Shown: piece after piece, positions 25,444-32,510 of the stretch
Numbering within the stretch: the first letter of the stretch is position 1
Layout of the letters: every line of letters starts with the position of its first letter
Assembly: GCA_905612305.1 (NCBI GenBank)
Contig: CAJQRK010000018.1
Location: 1 to 39,089 of the forward strand
DNA from: an uncultured Flavobacteriales bacterium
GTDB lineage: Bacteria > Bacteroidota > Bacteroidia > Flavobacteriales > BACL11
Direction: 5' to 3'
Length of the DNA stretch: 39,089 nt
The notes under the pieces: model-generated
Databases searched by the model: none
What the model saw: the letters and a program-made list of their open reading frames with translations, nothing else
Told to the model about the DNA's origin: nothing
Made by a program: the position numbers and the translations under genes

Positions 25444-26211
25444 TTATTCATTCAGACTTACTACTTGTCCGTCATAAGCTAAACTAATATGTGAAGGAAG
25501 CTCTTTATTAACCTCATCATTCAATCCCATATAATGCGAAATATGAATCAGCAAAGCTTGTTCTGGTTTTAACTCTTCTAATAAAGCCAATGCTTGTTGC
25601 AAATTAAAATGTGAAATATGAGGCTTTATTCTAAGTGCATCCAAAATTATCAATTTTGCACCTTTCATTTTTTCTTTTTCTGCTTCTGATATTGAACTAA
25701 CATCAGTAAGGTATACAAAATTCTTAACCCTAAAACCCAAAACTGGCATCATATAGTGCTGTGCTTCAATAGGAATAATAGTAGTTTCCTGAATTTTAAA
25801 AGGCTTGTTTTTTATAATATTAATTTTCACTTCAGGAATTCCAGGATACTTAACTTCAGCAAAAACATACGAAAACTCTTTTCGTAGGGCTTCTTGCGTA
25901 GGATGAGAACAATAAAGCTGCATATCCTTTTTCCATCTATAATTAAAAGCTCTTATGTCATCCATGCCAGCCACATGATCCTTATGATGATGGGTAAATA
26001 ATACAGCATCTACTTTTTCCACTTTTTCTCTTAACATTTGCTGTCTAAAATCAGGACCCGTATCAATTACCAAATTGATATTATCAACCTCAATCATTAC
26101 TGATGAACGCAACCTATTATCTTTTGGATTGGGTGACAAACAAACTTTACATTTGCAAGCAATAACCGGAACTCCCTGTGATGTTCCTGTTCCTAAAAGG
26201 GTAATCTTCAT
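25444..26211 (-). CDS. Metallo-beta-lactamase-fold hydrolase (PhnP-like)
   Basis: A 255-residue cytoplasmic metallohydrolase. The start is MKITLLGTGTSQGVPV at the ATG at 26211. An upstream in-frame extension to 26274 is low-complexity and is rejected. The metal motif HxHxDH is His74-His75-His76-Lys77-Asp78-His79, followed by VAGMDDIRAFNY. An N-terminal cysteine cluster (Cys19, Cys21, Cys24) resembles the structural zinc site of PhnP-type enzymes, and FVYLTDVSS plus HISHYMGLND complete the site. Relatives act as phosphodiesterases. The substrate is unknown and no phosphonate genes are nearby. It lies upstream of the metalloprotease on the same strand, 56 bases away. Confidence 0.85.
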   Translation of the reverse strand: MKITLLGTGTSQGVPVIACKCKVCLSPNPKDNRLRSSVMIEVDNINLVIDTGPDFRQQMLREKVEKVDAVLFTHHHKDHVAGMDDIRAFNYRWKKDMQLYCSHPTQEALRKEFSYVFAEVKYPGIPEVKINIIKNKPFKIQETTIIPIEAQHYMMPVLGFRVKNFVYLTDVSSISEAEKEKMKGAKLIILDALRIKPHISHFNLQQALALLEELKPEQALLIHISHYMGLNDEVNKELPSHISLAYDGQVVSLNE

Positions 26212-26254
26212 ATCTTTTTTAAAGTTTGCTGTAAAATTATAGATAATAAGCATT

Positions 26255-26281
26255 TTGTACAGATTTATCTGCATAAATTTG
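26255..26281 (+). promoter_or_regulatory. Promoter of the 26305 gene
   Basis: TTG (26255-26257), 16 bases, then TAAATTTG (26274-26281) matches the Bacteroidota promoter with a slightly short spacer. The predicted start is about 15-20 bases before the ATG at 26305. Confidence 0.5.
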
Positions 26282-26304
26282 CAAAAATAATTAAGAAATA
26301 AGTA

Positions 26305-27726
26305 ATGGATAATAATATCATTCTTTCACCGGCACAAAAGGCACTTAAAATTAATCTGAATAACACCATTTATGGTTCGTTTGTTGAAATTGGAGCAGGA
26401 CAAGAAGTTGCTCATAATTTCTTTAAAGTCGGATCTGCTTCAGGTACCATTGCGAAAACAATGTCGGCTTATGATAAAGATTTCTCAGATGCAATATACG
26501 GAAAAGTAAAAAATGATAGATATGTCTGTAAAGAGCGATTAGAAAATATGCTCAACAAAGAGTATGATTTACTTGAGGAAAGACTAGATAGAAAAAACCA
26601 TAAAAACGTTAGATTCTTTGCGTTTGCAGACACCGTTGCTACCATTAAGTTTGATAAAACCGTAAAAGGACATGGATGGATAGGTTTACGTTTTCAATTA
26701 AACCCCGATCAAAAACCATCTGATTTTATTATCCATATGCATTTAAATGATCAGGATGCTAAACTCCAACAAGAAACAATTGGCATTATTGGAACCAATA
26801 TGATACATGCTTGTTTTAATGAATCTGACCCAAAAGAAATATTAAAACAATTATATGATAATCTATCAAAAGATCAAGTAACGATTGATATGGTAGAAGT
26901 AGATGGGCCGGCTTTTAAAGATATAGATAACCGATTATTAAGCTTAATATTGGTGAAAGAACGCATGACAGATGCCGTTATTTTTACACCTGATGGAATG
27001 AATCAGCAGCCATCTGATATCCTGCATAAAAAAAATATCATAACCATAAGAGGTAGCTTCAGGCCTGTAACTAAGGTGAATATTGACATGCTCGAAAGAG
27101 GTTTGGAAAAATTCAAACAGAATCCAAAAGTAAAAGAAAACAATATCCAGCTACTCTTTGAAATTACCTTAAGCAACCTTAGCGCTGAAGGAGAAGTCAA
27201 TGAAAGAGATTTTTTAGACAGAGTAGATATTTTATGTTCCTTAGGCTATACCGTATTGATATCCAATTATAGAAAATATTATAAACTAATAGAATATTTA
27301 TCCCAATTTACAAAATTAAGAATGGGACTTATAATAGGAGTAGATAGTTTGATAGAGATGTTTGATGAGAAGTATTACAGAAATCTAAATGGCGGAATCT
27401 TAGAAGCTTTTGGCATAATCTTCACTAGGGATATTAAATTCTATCTGTACCCTTACAAACCAAATGATGAAGTAGATTTATTAAACAGCAACAATATCCC
27501 TATTCACCCTAGAGCAAAAGATTTGTATAATTATTTATATTCAAACGGAAGAATTGAAGATTTAGCTTTTAAAGCTGAACTCCTAAATATATTTTCCCGA
27601 AAAGTATTAAAAAAGATAAAAAACTGTGAAGATGGTACGTGGGAAGACCAGGTGCCTGAAGGAGTGGCAAAAATCATAAAAGAAAAGCGCTTATTTGGCT
27701 CCTCCTGTGAAATCAATGATAAGTAA
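26305..27726 (+). CDS. Conserved protein of unknown function (GAGQEVA family)
   Basis: A 473-residue soluble protein with no signal peptide or membrane helices. Its N-terminus (ALKINLNNTIYGSFVEIGAG, QEVAHNFFKVG, SGTIAKTMSAYDKDFSDAIYG) is highly characteristic, and I recall close relatives in many Bacteroidota. Other ordered stretches are FFAFADTVATIKF, GHGWIGLRFQL, IIGTNMIHACF and DAVIFTPDGMNQQPSDIL. I recall database names for relatives such as nicotinate-nucleotide adenylyltransferase or TonB-dependent receptor. I see no motif for either, so these look like misannotations. A good promoter precedes it. The function cannot be given. Confidence 0.75.
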   Translation: MDNNIILSPAQKALKINLNNTIYGSFVEIGAGQEVAHNFFKVGSASGTIAKTMSAYDKDFSDAIYGKVKNDRYVCKERLENMLNKEYDLLEERLDRKNHKNVRFFAFADTVATIKFDKTVKGHGWIGLRFQLNPDQKPSDFIIHMHLNDQDAKLQQETIGIIGTNMIHACFNESDPKEILKQLYDNLSKDQVTIDMVEVDGPAFKDIDNRLLSLILVKERMTDAVIFTPDGMNQQPSDILHKKNIITIRGSFRPVTKVNIDMLERGLEKFKQNPKVKENNIQLLFEITLSNLSAEGEVNERDFLDRVDILCSLGYTVLISNYRKYYKLIEYLSQFTKLRMGLIIGVDSLIEMFDEKYYRNLNGGILEAFGIIFTRDIKFYLYPYKPNDEVDLLNSNNIPIHPRAKDLYNYLYSNGRIEDLAFKAELLNIFSRKVLKKIKNCEDGTWEDQVPEGVAKIIKEKRLFGSSCEINDK

Positions 27727-27770
27727 ATTAGAACCATTAATATTTATTCAATTATAAATTAAAAAAATAC

Positions 27771-30332
27771 ATGAAACCCTTATTACTAATTGCTCTAATT
27801 TTACCATTCTTTCTTCATGCACAAGAAAAAGGTGGAAACTTCAAGGGTTTTGGAAAAGATAATTCTAAAGATTATATTAAAGGGAGTATTAGCGGTAAAA
27901 TTATTGACAGTAAAACTGGCAAACCACTTGAATACGCAAGTATTAGTCTGACAAATACCAGTTTGGGAAAAATAATTGAAGGAACAATTACTGATGCAAA
28001 AGGGCGATTTTACATGAATAAAATTCGCTCTGGAAAATACCAATTAAGTGTAAGCTACCTAGGATATGATATTCAGAATATTGACTTTGAACTCACCAAA
28101 AAGAAACCAGATATAAAGCTAGCCAATATACTACTGATTACTAATACTGAAATGCTTTCTGAAGTTAACATTGAGTCAGAAAAGGTAATCTATGAGACAA
28201 GAATTGACAAAATCGTTTATAATGCTGAGCATGATTTAAATGATTCGGAAAATGACGCTACTGATGTATTAAGGAAAGCTCCTCTCCTATCTGTTGACTT
28301 AGATGGTAATGTAAGTTTAAGAGGTTCAAAAAACATTAAATTCTTGGTAAATGGCAAAGCGTCTAGTTTTTTCTCTTCTGATGTTGCTACTGCATTGCAA
28401 ATGATTCCTGCTGATCAAATAAAAACTGTTGAGGTAATTACTAGTCCAGGCGCTAAATATGATGGCGAAGGGGATGCTGGTATTGTAAACATCATTACTA
28501 AAAAATCAATAATTGATGGCTATAATGCAAGTATTAGCTCAATGATAGGCACTAAGGTAACCCATTCTGGATTAAACTTAAATTTTGGAAAGGGAAGGTT
28601 TGGTTTATCAGCAAGAGCTGGATCACATGGTAGTTGGCCAGGAAGAATTGGAACTGACACCTACACAAGACTAGATTGGGATGAAATTAATGTAAATGGT
28701 GACACTATAAATTTAAATAAACTTACACAATATGGGAAATCTGAAAATTATTATCAAGGGTATAGAGGCTCTATAAATGCATTTTATGATGTAAACGCAT
28801 ATAGCTCCTTTAACTCATCATTTAAGTTTGGAGGTAAAACAAGGCCTGTTGAAAATAATAATTCTATTCAATACACCGGAATAGACGCGTCTTATTCAAA
28901 CAAATATATCTCAGAAAAGACAAACAGAACACTAAATATGGAGTGGACCACTGATTACACTAAACAGTTTGCGGATAATGAAGAAAGAGAATTAACATTA
29001 GCATTTCAACTAGGAGGTGATATAAATGATGGTGATACAGATATTGATGAAAGCGGAAGAATTTCTTTCAATCAAAATGATGAAAAAGTAATTGAAGAGA
29101 CCTTCCAAATAGATTATACCCACCCTTTTAGCTCATCTGCTAAAGGTAATAAAAGCAGTTCAAAAAAGAGAGATAGGGTGGAGAAACAAGGACATGGCAG
29201 AGGAGGAAAGGGGTGGGGGTCATCAGCTTCATCATCTGCAACAAACAAAATAGAAATTGGAGGAAAAATAATTAATCGTGATAGAGAAATAGTTTACTCT
29301 GATCAAATTGATAACTTGTTTAGAAGAGCTGAAGAATTTAATTACAATCAATTAGTTACATCCTCATACCTCTCAACAGAATTTAGCTTACCACATGGAT
29401 TAGGACTTAAAACTGGAGTTAGGTATGAAAATACACAAACTTCTGGAGATTGGAAGAGTAACTCTAATACTCCATTTAAAAAAGGTTATGGAGATATATT
29501 GCCTAATTTTATTTTTTCAAAATCATTTAGCCCAATGCGCTCTATTAAAGTTAGTTATAACCAAAGAATTAGGCGCCCAAGCGTAAAGCAAATTAATACG
29601 AATGAAGATAAACTAGATAATAGAAATATTACTATTGGTAATCCTAATTTGGAACCAACCATTACAGAACAGTACGAACTAGCAATTAATAGCTTTGGCA
29701 AAATATTACAAGGAAGCACTCAATTATACTACAAACATTCTTTTAATGTTATAGAATCATTTCTTGATGAAATTAATGGAGAAACCTCTATATCTACCTA
29801 TAAGAATATTGGAGAAACCAAACAAATAGGAGGTAATTTATTTGGTTCAATTAACTTAAACAAACTAAGCTTCAGGGGTTCATTTGATATTTATAATTAT
29901 AGCGGACGTGATGAAAATCTAGGATATGAGGATTGGACTACACCTGTTTTATTATATAGTTATTTTATAGGAGGAAGCTATGACTTAGGAAAAAACTGGA
30001 AAGCAGAAACTTTTGGGCATTACCGCTCCCGCACTCAAACAATTCAAGGTTATACCGACTCATGGTCAATGATGAGTTTTGGTGTCAAAAAAACATTTAA
30101 CAATAAAAGAGGTTCAGTTGGATTACGAATTATTGAGCCATTCCAAAAAAATAAAGAATTTGAATCTAAGTTAGAGGGAAATTTTTTCAGTCAATCATCA
30201 GTTAGGACTATTCCATATCGTTCATTCGCTATAAGTTTCAAATATACTATTGGTAAACTAAATTTTAAAGACTCCAATAAGAAAACAAATATAAAGAATG
30301 ATGACATTCAAGAAGAAGGTGGTGACTTTTAA
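27771..30332 (+). CDS. Outer-membrane beta-barrel protein, TonB-receptor-like
   Basis: An 853-residue outer-membrane protein with a signal peptide (about 1-17, ending LHAQ). A CarboxypepD_reg-like domain (SGKIIDSKTGKPLEYASISL, about 40-120) is followed by a plug-like segment (DATDVLRKAPLLSVDLDGNV, IKTVEVITSPGAKYDGEGDA) and a large barrel of the OMP_b-brl type. The order matches the widespread Bacteroidota family of TonB-dependent receptor-like proteins. At about residues 452-493 a basic, Gly/Ser-rich insertion (KKRDRVEKQGHGRGGKGWG, then SSASSSA) interrupts the barrel, probably as a surface loop. The last residues are hydrophilic (NIKNDDIQEEGGDF), so the final strand is not at the very end. 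The ligand is unknown. Confidence 0.85.
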   Translation: MKPLLLIALILPFFLHAQEKGGNFKGFGKDNSKDYIKGSISGKIIDSKTGKPLEYASISLTNTSLGKIIEGTITDAKGRFYMNKIRSGKYQLSVSYLGYDIQNIDFELTKKKPDIKLANILLITNTEMLSEVNIESEKVIYETRIDKIVYNAEHDLNDSENDATDVLRKAPLLSVDLDGNVSLRGSKNIKFLVNGKASSFFSSDVATALQMIPADQIKTVEVITSPGAKYDGEGDAGIVNIITKKSIIDGYNASISSMIGTKVTHSGLNLNFGKGRFGLSARAGSHGSWPGRIGTDTYTRLDWDEINVNGDTINLNKLTQYGKSENYYQGYRGSINAFYDVNAYSSFNSSFKFGGKTRPVENNNSIQYTGIDASYSNKYISEKTNRTLNMEWTTDYTKQFADNEERELTLAFQLGGDINDGDTDIDESGRISFNQNDEKVIEETFQIDYTHPFSSSAKGNKSSSKKRDRVEKQGHGRGGKGWGSSASSSATNKIEIGGKIINRDREIVYSDQIDNLFRRAEEFNYNQLVTSSYLSTEFSLPHGLGLKTGVRYENTQTSGDWKSNSNTPFKKGYGDILPNFIFSKSFSPMRSIKVSYNQRIRRPSVKQINTNEDKLDNRNITIGNPNLEPTITEQYELAINSFGKILQGSTQLYYKHSFNVIESFLDEINGETSISTYKNIGETKQIGGNLFGSINLNKLSFRGSFDIYNYSGRDENLGYEDWTTPVLLYSYFIGGSYDLGKNWKAETFGHYRSRTQTIQGYTDSWSMMSFGVKKTFNNKRGSVGLRIIEPFQKNKEFESKLEGNFFSQSSVRTIPYRSFAISFKYTIGKLNFKDSNKKTNIKNDDIQEEGGDF

Positions 30333-30396
30333 TAATAATTAAAGAAAGGATAGTCTATATAAAAACTACTAATAATATTAACTGAAAATAAAAATA

Positions 30397-30450
30397 ATGA
30401 AAAATTTATTGTTGATTTTACTTTGCTTGCCTATGATTGGGTTTGGGCAG
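30397..30450 (+). repeat. Signal-peptide-coding repeat, copy 4 (diverged)
   Basis: Codes MKNLLLILLCLPMIGFGQ. The first half has silent differences from the three minus-strand copies, but from 30418 a run of about 27 bases is identical to them (TTACTTTGCTTGCC and onward). Confidence 0.7.
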
Positions 30451-30903
30451 GATTGTGATTTTTGCCCAAATATAAAACGGCCAGCAGGGCTTTATTCTGA
30501 TAAATCTAATAGATGTAATAAAACATCTTTACCAATTTCATTTGAGAATCATTATCTAGAAAGCAATCCATCTAAACTTAATACTATTAATGTATATACA
30601 ATTTCTCAAAATAAAACTGTTAATCATATTCATATTGGTACTATACGTATAAAAAAAGAAAAAGACTATTATTCAATAGATCTAGAGTATCATATAGGAA
30701 TTAATAAATTTGATAGAAAAATAGTCTCCTTTGACAGTTTTTCGAGTAAAAATAGCTTATATACATATTCAAGGTGTATTTCAGAAAATAAAACCTGTTT
30801 ATCTTTAGAGTCATCATTTAGTACTACTGAAGCCAATACGCGTCTAATATCTATTCCATTTAAATATGATAATTGTTGGTATACCCTATATATGCCTAAT
30901 TAA
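30397..30903 (+). CDS. Small secreted protein of unknown function, possibly 3'-truncated
   Basis: A 168-residue protein with signal peptide MKNLLLILLCLPMIGFGQ, nearly the same as three neighbours on the other strand. The mature part starts DCDFCPNIKRPAG and holds several cysteines (DCDFC, SNRC, SRC, TC, NC). I do not recognise the domain. After the TAA at 30901 the same frame stays open for another 33 codons (to 30997-31005), reading ENDLSVIKQHLGSF and so on before running antisense into the LRR gene. The present stop may therefore be a nonsense mutation that shortened an older, longer protein. It faces the LRR gene tail to tail. Confidence 0.6.
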   Translation: MKNLLLILLCLPMIGFGQDCDFCPNIKRPAGLYSDKSNRCNKTSLPISFENHYLESNPSKLNTINVYTISQNKTVNHIHIGTIRIKKEKDYYSIDLEYHIGINKFDRKIVSFDSFSSKNSLYTYSRCISENKTCLSLESSFSTTEANTRLISIPFKYDNCWYTLYMPN

Positions 30904-30971
30904 GAAAACGATTTATCAGTTATTAAGCAGCATTTAGGTTCTTTTCCTATAGATATAGAAAATATGCTTAT

Positions 30972-32201
30972 TTACTCTACAGCTATTCTTTTCTCTACCG
31001 TTCCATCATCATAGATGTAAAAGAGAACTTCATTCTTAGTTCCCTTTGTTTCTCTTCCTAATAGGTCTGTTACTTTCAGAAGTTCCTTGTTTGTAGTTTG
31101 TTCTTCTACGCTAGTTCCACTACAGTTATTACTGAAATAATGCTGTGGGTCTATATTACCATTAGCTACAAATAAATTATCTGTTGACCAAGTTGCATCA
31201 TCCACATTGATACAATATAATGAAGAGTTCCATTGACAAATTACAAAATAGCTACCTATAGAGCTAATCCATTCCCAATTTAGATTATTACCATTTCTTA
31301 AATCAAGACTTATGAGGTGATTATTTCTACAATATAATTTTGTTAAAACAATATTAGTACTTAGGTCAAGGCTTGTTAGGTTATTATCACCACAAGACAA
31401 TTCGTTCAAAAAAGTATTTTGACTTACATCAAGACTAGTGAGATTATTATCATCACACCCTAAAGTAGTTAAAGCAGTATTTTGACTTACATCAAGACTA
31501 GTGAGTTGATTATCATCACAACTCAATTCATCTAAAGCAGTGCAGCCACTTACATCAAGGCTTGTAAGTAGATTGTCAAAACACACTAATTGAGTCAAAT
31601 CTATATTATTGATTAAATTAAGGCTTGTTAATTGATTAGAATAACATAATAATAATGTTAGTACATTGTTATTACTTACATCAAGGGTTGTGAGTTGATT
31701 ATTTGAACAAAATAAACTAGTTAAAGCAGTATTTTGACTTACGTCAAGGCTTGTGAGTTGATTGTTGTCACAACCCAAATGAGTTAGAGCAATATTTTGA
31801 CTTACGTCAAGGCTTGTGAGTAGATTAGAAGAACAATACAAATAAATTAAAGCTGTATTTTGACTTACATCCAAGCTGGTGAGTTGATTGCCTAGACAAT
31901 ACAAATCAGTTAAATCAGTATTTTGACTTACATCAAGACTAGTGAGTTGATTATAAGCACAACTCAATTCATCTAAAGCAGTAAAATCTTCTATTCCTGT
32001 TAAAACAGCAATATTATTACTTCCCACATATAAAGAAGTTACTGTATTGATATTTGCAGTTGTTACATAATCATCATTAAGTATTCCATTACCCATTCCA
32101 TTATTCTCTAAATAATTCTCAAAATTATCATCAGGAACAAAGGTTTGTTGCCCAAAACCAATCATAGGCAAGCAAAGTAATATAAGTAGTAGTTTTTTCA
32201 T
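30972..32201 (-). CDS. Secreted leucine-rich-repeat protein with cysteine-containing 21-residue repeats and C-terminal sorting signature
   Basis: A 409-residue exported protein. The signal peptide is MKKLLLILLCLPMIGFGQ, followed by a cap (FVPDDNFENYLENNG, VTTANINTVTSLYV). Ten full 21-residue LRRs occupy residues 86-295, each of the form LTSLDVSQNTAL followed by xxLxCxxNQ, with one Cys per repeat as in the cysteine ladder of internalin J. A post-LRR cap follows (CINVDDATWSTDNLFVANG, HYFSNNC). The C-terminus KELLKVTDLLGRETKGT and VLFYIYDDGTVEKRIAVE is a short T9SS-type sorting signature. LRRs usually bind proteins or glycans. The ligand is unknown. A paralogue lies at 32511-33554. Confidence 0.85.
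   Translation of the reverse strand: MKKLLLILLCLPMIGFGQQTFVPDDNFENYLENNGMGNGILNDDYVTTANINTVTSLYVGSNNIAVLTGIEDFTALDELSCAYNQLTSLDVSQNTDLTDLYCLGNQLTSLDVSQNTALIYLYCSSNLLTSLDVSQNIALTHLGCDNNQLTSLDVSQNTALTSLFCSNNQLTTLDVSNNNVLTLLLCYSNQLTSLNLINNIDLTQLVCFDNLLTSLDVSGCTALDELSCDDNQLTSLDVSQNTALTTLGCDDNNLTSLDVSQNTFLNELSCGDNNLTSLDLSTNIVLTKLYCRNNHLISLDLRNGNNLNWEWISSIGSYFVICQWNSSLYCINVDDATWSTDNLFVANGNIDPQHYFSNNCSGTSVEEQTTNKELLKVTDLLGRETKGTKNEVLFYIYDDGTVEKRIAVE
30977..31095 (-). repeat. Sorting-signature-coding repeat, copy A
   Basis: A 119-base segment coding the C-terminal signature of the first LRR protein. It is nearly identical to 32516-32634: I count about ten differences, with an exact shared run of about 41 bases. 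Confidence 0.8.
31317..31946 (-). repeat. Tandem 63-bp LRR-coding array (10 units)
   Basis: Ten in-frame 63-base units encode the 21-residue LRRs at residues 86-295. Several units share runs such as TTGATGTAAGTCAAAATAC, so parts of the array look recently amplified or converted, whereas units 6 and 7 are more diverged. Confidence 0.85.
32158..32201 (-). repeat. Signal-peptide-coding repeat, copy 1
   Basis: The first 44 bases of the LRR gene. They are identical to 33940-33983 and differ by one base from 33511-33554, including silent positions such as CTACTACTTATATTAC. Confidence 0.85.
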
Positions 32202-32221
32202 CTTAGTTTATTGTTAATCTA

Positions 32222-32473
32222 TTAGCTAAATAGATAGAAGAGGATAGTAGTAAAAAATAAACCTATAGTAAGATAGATTAACCAATTTTTAGGTTTTTTA
32301 TTCTTTAGTTCCATTCCAATAATAAAAGTAGCTCCCCAGAACATTACCGCTAAATCTCCTAGCATCTTTAATTCATTGTTACTGTAGTACTCATAATATG
32401 CTGAAATACTAAGAGAGAGAGCAGCTATAACGAATCCTATTAAGCTTATATATTTTTTAATTACATTTTTCAT
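32222..32473 (-). CDS. Small membrane protein of unknown function
   Basis: An 83-residue protein with three predicted membrane helices (SLIGFVIAALSLSISAYY, LGDLAVMFWGATFIIGMEL, WLIYLTIGLFFTTILFYLF) and a basic linker (KNKKPKN). It resembles no family I know. It lies between the two LRR genes on the same strand, 20 bases upstream of one and 37 bases downstream of the other, so all could be on one transcript. Its short leader (TAGATTAATA before the ATG) resembles those of the neighbouring genes (GATTAACA). Alone among its neighbours it has no cleavable signal peptide of the shared kind. Confidence 0.6.
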   Translation of the reverse strand: MKNVIKKYISLIGFVIAALSLSISAYYEYYSNNELKMLGDLAVMFWGATFIIGMELKNKKPKNWLIYLTIGLFFTTILFYLFS

Positions 32474-32510
32474 TATTAATCTATTGTTTTAAAGTCCTCA
32501 AACTTAAGAA

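Noticed and set aside
26212-26274. 21-codon upstream extension of the metallo-beta-lactamase-fold gene
   Set aside because: The extension has no family similarity and overlaps the promoter of the divergent gene. MKITLLGTGTSQG is the normal family start.
31317-31946. Regular repeats that could be mistaken for a CRISPR array
   Set aside because: The 63-base units are contiguous, in frame and encode 21-residue LRRs. There are no unique spacers and no cas genes.
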